Source: Owenia fusiformis (Eukaryota; Annelida; Polychaeta; Sabellida; Oweniidae). Taken from it: a stretch of 64,000 bases of DNA. How positions within the stretch are numbered: the stretch's first letter is position 1; each line of letters begins with the position of its first letter. Shown piece after piece: positions 25,101 to 33,402 of the stretch. Position numbers and translations under genes: made by a program. The notes beneath the pieces were generated by a model. That model saw only the letters and a program-made list of their open reading frames with translations, did no database searches and had not been told where the DNA came from. The stretch covers positions 29,467,248-29,531,247 of the forward strand of contig CAIIXF020000003.1 of NCBI GenBank assembly GCA_903813345.2. Direction: 5' to 3'.

Positions 25101-26728
25101 TAGATCTCATATCTTAGAAGGGTATCAGTTCAAAAGAAATACTAGATGACCTAACATATTTTGCCATGCACTGCGCCTATTCATTTGGCAATTCAGTTGT
25201 AAATTTTCTCTTGAAAAAATAAATCTTCAAATTTGATGAGTTTTCTTGCAGAAATCGCCTAATCCCCCTCCATCCAATTTGTACAATCACCGGGCGTGTA
25301 TGAAACTCAAATTCAAATTTATAAACCAAAGGCACTTTTTAAGCTAGACTATAGTTTCTTTATGTGTCAAATTATAATCTGCAATTTGACATATAATATA
25401 AGTAATAAGAAGGTTTCAATTGAGAAAACAAAAAACTTGTATCCAGGAAGTTCATCTGTTTTGTTAGATTGATTGTTTTTAGCTGTGGAACAGTGACAAT
25501 GTATTGCAAAAAATCAATTAACACAAACCTTCATTTCTTTATTTCTCAAAGTTTGAAAAAAATTATGCTGTAGAAAATAATTAATTAGTTGCCTTTGAAA
25601 ATTAAAAATTGTGCAAATCGCTTATTCAGTTTGTTTTGGTTACAAATTCAAGCTTTGATATTTTCAGAAAAGAAAAAGGTTTATATCCAAGTCATGATTA
25701 TCAATTGAAAATGTGTAAGGGTTTTAGAATGAGAGCATGGACTTCTAATCAAGAAGATGTCCATGATGAGGGTAACAGCAGTATACTGTATATGATTGAT
25801 GAATCATGTTTCAACCATCTAAATCATTTCAATTGTTTCATCGCTAGCATCATTTAGGCCATTTCAATGTATTTGTCACTTGATTCAATAGTTTCAATGG
25901 TGTTACACAAGATACCTTCGTTAATCCCAGAATCAAAACAATGTTGATGTTTTCCTAATATTTCTGCATTTTTATTCAATCCAATGTTCAACTCACTTTA
26001 CAGATATTATGCTGCCTTGGAACGAACTATGTTTTTGAACCATGCCAATGAACGCAATCTTGAACTTTGGGACCTTAATGTCAAAGTGCATGAGAGAGGA
26101 TTAGAACTGTTGAAACCAGGGGCAAAATGTTGCGATATCGCCAAGGAACTAAATGAGATTTACAGAGAAGCAGACATGTTGCAGTATCGTAGTTTTGGTT
26201 ATGGCCACTCGTTTGGTGTTATTTGTCACTACTATGGCCGGGAAGCAGGTAATATACATACCATATGTTAATATTAATTCAATGATAGCAGGCATGCATC
26301 ATCACTGACCAATCAGAATTCAGTATCATAAACCACGGTTATCTGAAATGATAATGCATGATTTAGTGCCCAAGTAACAGTTCCCAGAATGCAATACTGA
26401 CATTGTAAAATTGTAAAACTTCTTTCCTTACTCAGAAAAATCTCTACTCACATTTCATTTGATTGGATGATTTAATGTAGGGCTTTCATGCAAAATAAAT
26501 TAATAATTCTTATTTCCTCTTTCAGCCCTAGAACTGAGAGAAGACATCGAAACAGTATTGGAGCCTAATATGGTCGTATCCATGGAGCCGATGATCTCAC
26601 TTCCTGAAAGTGACCCAGGTGCAGGTGGATATCGGGAACATGATATCCTTGTGATAACTGAATCAGGTGCGGACAATATCACCAAGTATCCCTATGGACC
26701 TGAACACAATATAATTCGCACAAATTAA
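10818..26728 (+). CDS. Creatinase (creatine amidinohydrolase), copy 1
   Basis: Coding exons are 10818-10949, 22752-23367, 24299-24413, 26004-26248 and 26526-26728, all with GT/AG borders, phases 0,1,2,1; 436 residues. The product matches the M24 'pita-bread' creatinase family, which hydrolyses creatine to sarcosine and urea, over its whole length. By family numbering the substrate and catalytic positions are present: Phe92/Arg94 (CKFGR), His264, Tyr290/Glu294 (GYYAALER), His356 (GYGHSFG), Arg367 (HYYGR), Glu390 (SMEPM) and His408 (YREHD). The first ~32 residues (MFGTMKAMLRG.., Arg-rich) are absent from bacterial enzymes and look like a mitochondrial presequence. Oddity: the loop around His264 reads WFPSGINTDGGHNPPTP, with prolines where copy 2 has WFQ..GAHNPVTS. 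Intron 1 is 11.8 kb and full of mobile elements. Identity is confident; activity is not assured. Confidence 0.92.
11055..11580 (+). repeat. Tandem ~150-bp repeat, ATCCCACCGAACGAAG family
   Basis: It begins TTATCCCACCGAACGAAG, a diverged version of the heads at 23466, 36396 and 47021. It continues with about three units, each with 'GATAACTCAAAT', 'TATGCTGATGCCTA' and 'AAAATGGCGGCCATTTTT'. It lies in intron 1 of creatinase copy 1. Confidence 0.6.
11598..12680. mobile_element. MITE family C, copy 1 (interrupted, right-truncated)
   Basis: The left end (TTTGATATTGATGTGTAATGATAGTCC) matches the inverted right end of the copy at about 14845. The interior is palindromic (AGGGTTCACACAATGATCAAC against GTTGATCCTTGTGTGAGCCCT). 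The terminal repeat is missing on the right. A 496-bp element is nested inside at 11711-12206. Confidence 0.5.
11711..12206. mobile_element. TTAA-flanked MITE family D nested in family C
   Basis: The ends are AGTCACGGACGTCAAGTA and TACTTGACGTCCGTGC, inverted relative to each other and flanked by TTAA. About 80 bp at each end pair (GCATAGATTATTTAGAGGACTGGAAACAAG and its complement). The uninterrupted family C copy near 14280 supports this as an insertion. Confidence 0.65.
13130..13860 (+). repeat. Degenerate array of AGGTCA-rich repeats
   Basis: A degenerate ~110-bp period repeats the phrases 'AAGGTCAATATCTAG', 'ATTTGGCATTTTGG' and 'TGACCAATGATAAGGTGACC'. AGGTCA or TGACCT hexamers recur many times, including AGGTCAAAGGTCA near 13693. 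It lies in intron 1 of creatinase copy 1. It is repeat-derived; no regulatory role is shown. Confidence 0.6.
14200..14845. mobile_element. MITE family C, copy 2
   Basis: A palindromic element with GATAGTCCATTAGGGT on the left and AATGGACTATC on the right. Its inner inverted arms are GTAGGGCTTACACAAGGATCAACTTT and its complement. The similarity to copy 1 at 11598-12680 covers the termini and arms. Confidence 0.6.
14976..16869. mobile_element. CAC-ended foldback element with 409-bp arms, long form
   Basis: The arms 14976-15384 and 16461-16869 are inverted copies; the outer ends are CACAGGCTGGTATCGA and its complement. The element is flanked by a 5-bp direct repeat GGACC (14971-14975 and 16870-16874). 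The 20-mer TTGTCCGCTGTGACGGAGCA occurs at the outer and inner end of each arm. The 1,076-bp centre is unique in the window and has no long reading frame. A short form lies at 45581-46412. Termini beginning CAC plus a 5-bp target duplication recall Transib/RAG-like elements, but no transposase is present to confirm it. Confidence 0.8.
17475..17868. mobile_element. MITE with GACACCCAC termini
   Basis: ACACAAAAAATGACACCCAC on the left pairs with GTGGGTGTCATTTTTGTGT on the right, about 390 bp apart. A lone right-end-like sequence (GGTGGGTGTCATTTTTGG) recurs at 19192. No coding sequence is present. Confidence 0.55.
17965..19135 (+). repeat. Direct repeats with CACGCAAAT motifs and a poly(C) tract
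   Basis: A ~130-bp segment (AGGCCTGTCAACTGTCCC..GTCACGCAAATAC) at 17965-18095 recurs nearly intact at 18360-18490. Degenerate pieces lie near 18960-19110 and 21640-21725. An uninterrupted C run of about 35 bases lies at 18636-18670. This is repeat-derived intron DNA with no exon. Confidence 0.6.
19200..20460 (+). repeat. Composite repeat: TCCG/TCCA microsatellite, AGGTCA unit, CGGGATTTTGCGGGAC array
   Basis: GGCTCACACAGTGAGCC is followed by a TCCGTCCATC microsatellite (19245-19310). One unit of the repeat that forms the 34085-34980 array follows (ATCATCTACAAGTTGCCAGGAGTTCAAATC). Then come tandem TTCGCGGGATTTTGCGGGAC units (20155-20290), related to 22340-22465. There is no coding exon. Confidence 0.5.
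20574..20933 (+). mobile_element. TTAA MITE family B, copy 2
   Basis: A 360-bp copy of the element at 3258-3606, from AGGGGCAACAAGG to TTGTTGCACCT. It has TTAA on the right and a mutated CTAA on the left. It lies in intron 1 of creatinase copy 1. Confidence 0.75.
20940..22080. other. Intron 1 DNA, nothing further seen
   Basis: There is no exon or clear element beyond a degenerate CACGCAAA repeat piece near 21640-21725 and a short CCGAAACCCAGTTGTCCGAAA duplication at 21126-21155. Confidence 0.4.
22083..22114. repeat. (GA)n microsatellite
   Basis: About 16 uninterrupted GA dinucleotides in intron 1 of creatinase copy 1. Confidence 0.95.
22340..22470 (+). repeat. CGCGGGACATT repeat fragment
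   Basis: Short repeats of the TTCGCGGGACATTGCGGGAC type match the array at 20155-20290. It ends about 280 bp before exon 2 of creatinase copy 1. Confidence 0.5.
23466..24212 (+). mobile_element. ATCCCATCGAAC satellite-bearing element, short copy (intron 2 of copy 1)
   Basis: The head reads TTATCCCATCGACTGAAGTCCGGAGGGATATAGGG. About two ~140-bp monomers with 'AACTCGAAAAGTAGTGGAGCG' and 'AAAATGGC..CATTTT' follow, and the tail is GTTCGATGGGATTTGCTACGC. Head and tail carry short inverted repeats (TCCCATCGA and its complement). Copy 2 lacks this insertion in the same intron but has one in its next intron. Confidence 0.65.
24849..25505. mobile_element. Imperfect ~650-bp foldback in intron 3 of copy 1
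   Basis: The outer arms TCACTGTTCCACAACTAG and TTAGCTGTGGAACAGTGA pair. So do GCAGATTATGATTTGGCAC with its counterpart near 25365, CTTATAGTCTAGCTT with AAGCTAGACTATAG, and GGGGGATTAGGCGATTTCTGC with its complement at 25255. A ~200-bp part matches the palindrome at 28645-29592. Confidence 0.65.
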
Positions 26729-27219
26729 TCAGTGTTTTACAGACATCATCAGGGGCGTAGCAAGCAAATGTCAGAATGGTGAGAATTTTTGAGTTTGCAT
26801 TACTATGAACGAAGTGAGTCCCAAAAAGGGGGTACGGCGGAAATTTACATTGTGTACATGTATGGTGCATTCTATTCAGCATTTCAAACTTTGATTTTTA
26901 ATGTTTCTTCAACTTACAAAATCGCTTTTTTCTTTTTTGTTGAGGTGGAGGGTGCGATTTTATGTAATTTATTATTAAAACCAATTCCAAAAACTTTTAA
27001 AAACAATATATTCATGTAGATGGTCAATATTTTGTATTTGTATTAATTGTAATAATTCTATATTTTATTCTAATATATATGGAAAAAATAGAAAATATTT
27101 ATTAGGCCTACCGTTAAATTAATGGCAGATTGTTAAATGTATAGGGCAGATATTTTTTATGAAGTGGTTTATATATTGATGGTAGATTTTCTTAGTAGTA
27201 ATATTAATTGTAGTCTTAA

Positions 27220-27778
27220 AGGGTTCCGATAAGCATCCCGTATAAAAACAATATGGCGGCTCCAGGCGAATTGACTGGATCAGTCCATTTTTAAAAAATA
27301 AGGGGAGTTCTGTAAAATCCAGTTTATTGAAATTGTCTTTGAGATAAAGTAATCCGTTTATAATGATTTTGAAAACATTATCCATAGAGTGATTGCATTC
27401 AAAGAATATGTACAACAGCCAATATAAATCCTTGTATTAGAACTGCTTTGTTTCATTTGTAGGATATTTCATATACCAAGCTTTGTGCTATTACTTTATG
27501 GGGAAATTTAGATGTCAATTTTTCCTTATTATACACGAATAGAAGATCCTGAAACTTCACCCATAAATGTGGAATTGATTTGTCAAAATAAAAATCACCG
27601 TTTTATAAATATGTGACGATCTATAATATACTTATGCTATATAACAGTTAGAGGTGTTGACACAACGAGCTCGAGCCTGTGAACCCTTGAGTATTATTCC
27701 GGGATCGGGCCTTTTATACTAAACGGTGAGCAACACCAGAAACGAGCGTTCGATTTGCTAAACGATATGCGTCACCCT
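27220..27778 (-). mobile_element. TTAA MITE family A, copy 2, in the 3'UTR of creatinase copy 1
   Basis: A 559-bp inverted copy of the family ends AGGGTTCCGAT and CGTCACCCT and is flanked by TTAA at 27216-27219 and 27779-27782. The paralogous site after creatinase copy 2 (about 40377-40392, AGTCTTAAATGAGTCTGAG) is empty with a single TTAA, which proves insertion with TTAA duplication. It lies between the stop codon and the conserved AATAAA at 27855, so it is probably transcribed in the 3'UTR. Confidence 0.88.
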
Positions 27779-27854
27779 TTAAGTGAAGCTGAGAAGCAGT
27801 TATAAATATTATTATGTACTATTGCTGTATATTATCTGATCCACATGGAGGTTT

Positions 27855-27860
27855 AATAAA
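27855..27860 (+). terminator. Poly(A) signal of creatinase copy 1
   Basis: AATAAA lies in a block conserved with copy 2 (CCACATGGAG.TTTAATAAAGAAAT), about 1.13 kb after the stop codon, of which 559 bp is a MITE. Confidence 0.6.
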
Positions 27861-28116
27861 GAAATTTAATTTAATTTTAGTCTTTTACGATTTAATGATG
27901 AATTTTGAATTCTGATGTTGTAGACTATGTAGTGTAATAGACCTTTCCAATAAATCCTGATTAACTTATGATATCATTCTTTGCAGGCAGTAATGTTTGT
28001 CAACAAAATTTAATTTTTTTTTGAAAATTAGCAATATGTTCATTCCATTTATGCACTGACACTGTAAGAATGACATCATAACCAATAGGTGTCATGATTT
28101 ACTGGATTGCTTTATT

Positions 28117-28255
28117 ATCCCAACAAACAAATTTCGGAGGGATATAGAGAATGGCTCCATCTGTACATCCGCACGTCCATCTGTCTGGGCAATAACTTAA
28201 ATACTGTTGACCCAATACATTTATCATGTATTTTATATGTATACGCCCCATTTGA
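28117..28255 (+). repeat. Left part of an interrupted ATCCCATCGAAC element
   Basis: TTATTATCCCAACAAACAAATTTCGGAGGGATATAG and GGGCAATAACTTAAATACTGTTGACCC match the heads at 36396 and 47021. The element is cut at 28255 and resumes at 31551 (CTACAAGTTCTGCT). Confidence 0.65.
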
Positions 28256-28644
28256 GGGGGGGGTGTATAGAGATATTGTATATCGTATAAGAGGCTGAAA
28301 ATTTATTGTATATTGTATAAGAGGGGGCAAAATTTATCGTATATGGTATAAGAGGTGTAAAAAATATGGTATATGGTATTTTAGAAAATATGGTATATGG
28401 TATCTAGAATTAAAGAAGGCTAATTATGAAGAAATTGTACCCTAAAGTTCCCCCATTGTGCCAACTCTCTTACTGTAACCGTGTTGGAAAAACATGGAAA
28501 AGTAGTCTCTATAATTGTTTTCAAATTCCAGGTCAATCGATACTGTTAGTTTAGAGAAAATCCCTCTCAAACTAAGAGTTTTGTGCCCTTTTCATTCAAA
28601 TTTTCAGAGGAGGTGTTAAATACAGTCTCAAATAAGAATTACGC

Positions 28645-29592
28645 CCGGTGATCAGAAGAAATGAACGGAGGGGGGAGTAGATCTAGCTGATTTTCGGTAG
28701 AAAATTCAACAAATCTTGAAGATTTATTTTTTCAAGAGAAAGTTTACAATTGAATGGCTAAATGAATAGACGCAGTGGACGGGGGAATATGTTAGGTCTT
28801 TTTGGATTTTTTTTAACTGTGGAGTTCTAAAATAAAAGATCTATTAAAAAAGTGCAGCGTCGCCAACATGCAAATACCAATGTTTTTGCTATAAATCAAC
28901 CAACAGGGGTCTCCACGACCTGTAATAAATACTTGTAAGTGAAGTAATTATCACAAAACTATTGGGTTTTGTAAAACATGTTACCATACGTTATATAAAA
29001 AGTAATCGAAAATTATTAAAATTGAATGGAGGGGGGGGAGTAATTTGTCTATAAGACATATGGAAACTTCCAATAAATCCATTTGTCCCCATTTTTCACT
29101 TTTCAGAGTTGTAACATCAAGTTACTGAGTAAGTGAGTTCATTTTTCAAGTACATGAATTTGTGGAAATTTCTTCCACCTTAAAGACATTTTACTCCCCC
29201 CCCCCTCCGTTCACTCCCCCCCTTCGATTATTTTTTATCTATCATTTGGAAAATTATTTAAAAAAACCGGCAATGAATTTTGTGATTTAAAAATGTGACT
29301 TATATATTTATTACATGTCGTGCAGACCATTGTTGCTTGATTTATAGCAAAAACATTGGCATTTGCACGTTGGCGACGCTGCGCCTTTTTTAATAGACCT
29401 TTTATCTTAGAACTCCATCAGTTCAAAAAAAATCCAAGAAGACCTAACATATTTCCCTGTGCACTGCACCTATTCATGTAGCCATTCAATTGTAAACTTT
29501 TGCTTGAAAAAATAAATCTTCAACATTTGTTGAATTTACCGAAAATCAGCTACTCCCCCTCCGTTCATTTCATCAGATCACCGGGCGTGAGA
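28645..29592. repeat. Palindrome nested in the 3.3-kb insertion (CACCGGGCGT family)
   Basis: CGCCCGGTGATCAG..CGGAGGGGGGAGTAG..TTTATTTTTTCAAG at about 28645-28890 is inverted at 29330-29592, around a ~440-bp centre. The same family contributes to the foldback at 24849-25505. Confidence 0.65.
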
Positions 29593-29764
29593 CTGCCAAA
29601 TGTCATTGACCATCTTAACTTTGATGAAAAACATGGTCACTATGGCTACTCGTGTTTCGGGGTATGTGGGATAAATCATGAAAATATTTGAGTATAAAGT
29701 GTTCATACAGCGCATGTTTTAATACAAGCATCACAATGCTAATATAGCATAATATAGCAAAAGG

Positions 29765-30418
29765 TGTTTATTTGGTCTTCAAACCGTCATGTGTTGGATT
29801 TCGGCTATCTATTGGGGATTTGAACAGGTGCATATGTTAGGCCAATGCATTAACTCCAGATCAAGCACTCATACAGGTAATAAAATAATTTGAACTTTGA
29901 GACAGGGAAGGTTTTTCTGAAATGTTGTCCTAATTTTCAGCCCTTTCCACATATGTTTTTTTAATGTTTGATGCACCAATATGTATGTATGTTGCACTTT
30001 GAGACACAGTTAACCTCTAAAATATGATTTATTTGGGATAAAGTGGAAAACAGTACATGTATTTCCCATGTTATTTTCCCATAGGGAAAACTCATGTGAT
30101 CCATTGTTTTCAGCTTAATTTTGGTCATCCAAAATTGATATCTTTAAAACCCCTGCATGAATCATATTTTCATTTAAAACGCAACAGAGTGATCGATGCA
30201 ACAAACATTGAAAAACAGGTGTGGAAAGGGCTGTAAATCAGGACAACATTACAGAAAAACATGTTGATGGGGTGTTTGCACCTTCCCTGTCTTAAAGTCC
30301 AAATTATTTTATAATCTCTATGACTGCTTGTCCTGGAGTTAATGCATTGGCCTAACATATGCACCTGTTCAAATCCTCAGAAAATAGCCAAAATCCAATA
30401 TATGACTGAAATCTGTTG
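29765..30418. repeat. Second nested palindrome
   Basis: GGATTTGAACAGGTGCATATGTTAGGCC at about 29815 is inverted at about 30340-30375. AGACAGGGAAGG and GCCCTTTCCACA also pair with their complements. The arms are about 220 bp and the centre about 190 bp. Confidence 0.65.
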
Positions 30419-31550
30419 CGATACCGTCCGTGGTTCTTTAAAAGAAAGTTATTTCTAGTTACATAGAGTAGTTTTCATTCTCATCAATACATCTTTGCCT
30501 TGAAATCATTTGTGAAACATGTGGTTTGACCTTCATGGAAATTTGCTTAATTTTGACACACCTTTGTTTAACTTATACTGTCTTAAAGGCTGCCTTATCT
30601 GAAACCCCGAAGTGTCTCATGTTTCAAATGTTTAAACAATCAAGTCTCATCTTGCCTTTATTTCAAACTCTGTTTCCAGACTCGAGTCCAATCAAAAATG
30701 AATTATCTACATGGAAGTTTGTGAAGTCCTTTATTTCTGAAACTGTTTTAAATACTTAATATTTTCCAGGTAACTGCTTTACAAAATTATTGTGCATTGT
30801 GAATCTTCATTATCTATCTGATAAATATTTTCCTCAGCAAACTTTATTTTCATAGAACACATGATGAATCTTTTATTCAACATTCTCAATTTTGCATCAA
30901 TTATGTTTCAAGAATTTTTTTCCCTGGCTCACTATGAAGGACATTTAAATAAGTCATGGGAAAGTAGGTCATAAGAAAGAGGAGCACTGGGTTCCACCCA
31001 TTCCAATGATGCAGGTTTTGTGCTAATTTTGAATATCTTTATGGTACTTTTACAGGTAATGGGCTAATGGCTTTAGCAAATTGCAGCAATGTCATAGTTA
31101 GTTTTTTTGGTCAAAGTAGGTTGCTAAAGCACTAAAGAGAAGTCATGAATCTTATATCATAAATGCGTTTTAAATCAACTTGTTTACCTGAAAATAAAAT
31201 GTGGTCACAGCTTTTCTGATGCTGATGTACCAGAATGGTGTCTAATTCATAATGAAATAAATGAACTCATTGTGGTATGTATGTGGAGTCTAGTTGCCTT
31301 ATAATAATACATTTACTTTAGTACATGGATTCTCTCCTAATATAATATTATTTCCTTATAAATATCCAAACTTTAATCAAAAGCAGTTTCAAAATTATCG
31401 TATATTGTATTTCACCTAAAATATCGTATATGGTATAAGAGCTGTGAAAAATATTGTATATGGTGAACAAATATTGTATATGGTATAAGAGAGCTGAAAA
31501 ATATTGTATATGCATTTCCAAGACCCTCTATACACCCCCCCCCCCCCCCC

Positions 31551-32230
31551 CATTTGACTACAAGTTCTGCTTTGAATGCAAAATATTATATAGGACATTG
31601 GTTGAAAATATAATTATTTTAAAAACATTGTGCCCATCTTGAAAAAAATGGTGGCTGTCACACAATATTTACTGACATTTGCTGTAACTGGAAAAGTAGT
31701 GGAGCAATTTGTTCATATTTGAAATGTGAATACGTATAAGCATTCTACACTGTCTTATGACACTTTGGCAAGTGGGTGGCCATTTTTCAAAATTTTATGT
31801 TTGTTTTTTAACATTTTCTACTATAACTCGAAAAACAGTGGAACGATTTGGTTGAAATTTTATATGTGACTACTTAGAAGCATATTACATTTTCTTATGA
31901 CAATTTGGTGAATGGTGATTTTGAAAAATGGTAGCCATTTTATGTATGTTATTTTACATTTAATAACTGGAAAAGTAGTGGAGTGATTTCGTTGAAATTT
32001 TATATAAGCATTGTACACTTTGTAATGACACTTTGGCTAGTTAGCGGCCATTTTGACAAATGGTGGCCTTTTTTATGTGTGTTATTTAAGAAATATAGAC
32101 ACATTACTCGTATTACGTGGGGGGGTTTTCGCGAATGTAACCAGGTGAAATATAGATTTTGTTCACAGTTTATAGAAGGCGTGAATATAGTTATATTCCA
32201 ATTTAAAATAAACTATTTGAAACATTGAAG
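31551..32230 (+). repeat. Right part of the interrupted satellite element
   Basis: It continues the repeat cut at 28255, with degenerate ~130-bp monomers ('TAACTGGAAAAGTAGTGGAG', 'ATGACACTTTGG', 'GGCCATTTT'). It lies between the two creatinase genes. Confidence 0.55.
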
Positions 32231-33000
32231 ATTCTTTATTTCAGCTTTTTATTATATTATAAGTAATCAGTTTATAGTAAAACATATTTTCCAAGCATTT
32301 TCCACCCATTCTATGATTTGCTAGATCTTCTTGAAATGGAAATAAGGTTCCTTTATTAGATCTCCCCATGGTATTTTTGTTGAAAGTACTTTCCAAAGTA
32401 AGCCCATGATAAGACGGAACATAAATAAGTTATAGCCTAAACCTTATTTTCATTTTTAGAGCCCATGGGGTTTGAGCAAAGTTATTTGCAAGAGATGTAT
32501 TTTGACAAAATCATAATGGATGTTCTGGTTTATATGCAGGACTCAGACCTCAGCTAACTAACAGTTTTTTCACATCAGCTGCAGCTGATCAGCTGTGCTT
32601 ACAAGCTCTTATAAAAATCAACAGGTCAGGTTAGTTCACCCTGCTCAACTAAGGAGATATTTCAATCAATAATTGTTTGTGCAGTAGTATTATGATACTA
32701 CAGTAGCACTAACGCTTACATGTTCTGAAACTGTGTTATATATTCAGGTGAAATGAGTTAATAAAACAGGAGGCTCAGAATTATTTTAGGGCAGACTGAC
32801 TTGATATATGTGATAACCACTCATTATTATTTATACAGGTAAGGCGTTATAGTATTAACTGTCATTCTATCACTAATATGTGAAACATACATGTATACAG
32901 TATCATGGTGCAGAGTGCAGACATCATAGGAGAGATTCTGAACAATACGGCATAATCTTATCAGCAATGGATGTTATGCATCTAACATGATCCAACATTT
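32231..33000. other. Intergenic DNA upstream of creatinase copy 2
   Basis: No exon or clear repeat is seen. The promoter of copy 2 should lie at its right end. A palindromic TCAGCTGCAGCTGATCAGCTG at 32576-32596 is the only compact motif. Confidence 0.4.
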
Positions 33001-33004
33001 ACAC

Positions 33005-33045
33005 AGTATATGTGTGACATAGTACTACAAGTGAAACTAGCAAAG
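33005..33045 (+). other. Candidate 5'UTR exon of creatinase copy 2
   Basis: AGTACTACAAGTGAAACTAGCAAAG followed by the donor GTATGTAGG is conserved with 9414-9461. The matching acceptor CATTTTAG precedes the ATG exon. The 5' edge is unknown. Confidence 0.35.
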
Positions 33046-33402
33046 GTATGTAGGGCTTTACAATTACCTAGATAAGGAGTCTTGTTGGGTCAAAAAACAT
33101 TTTTTGAAATCAGTATTTTAAGTGCTGGCATTTTGGGTATAAATTATCAACTGTGTAAAGGTGCATCTTGATTTTTTACAAACTCAATAGCTATACATTT
33201 TTGGGTCAGTTATTCAGACCTTTTCAATGTTCTGATGGACTTCATCAAATATGCTCTCAGATGTTCTAAATTGTTTATAAAAAAATTGCAAGCCAATATT
33301 CATAGTTGTATCTGCTGAGTGTAGATTTGCCTGCTTACTGTTCTATCATTTCATGAAGTTATCTGATTGAATCATCATTTTAGCCACTAGACCAGTTGCA
33401 AT

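Larger units (their letters stand above)
28256..31550. mobile_element. 3.3-kb GGGGTGTATAGAG-ended insertion
   Basis: The left end is a G run then TGTATAGAG; the right end is CTCTATACAC then a C run. It is flanked by CATTTGA on both sides (28249-28255 and 31551-31557), and the host repeat is continuous once it is removed. Both ends carry tandem TATGGTATAAGAG-type units. It contains two nested palindromes and no long reading frame. A related TACACCCCCC-ended element lies at 57535-58495. Confidence 0.75.
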
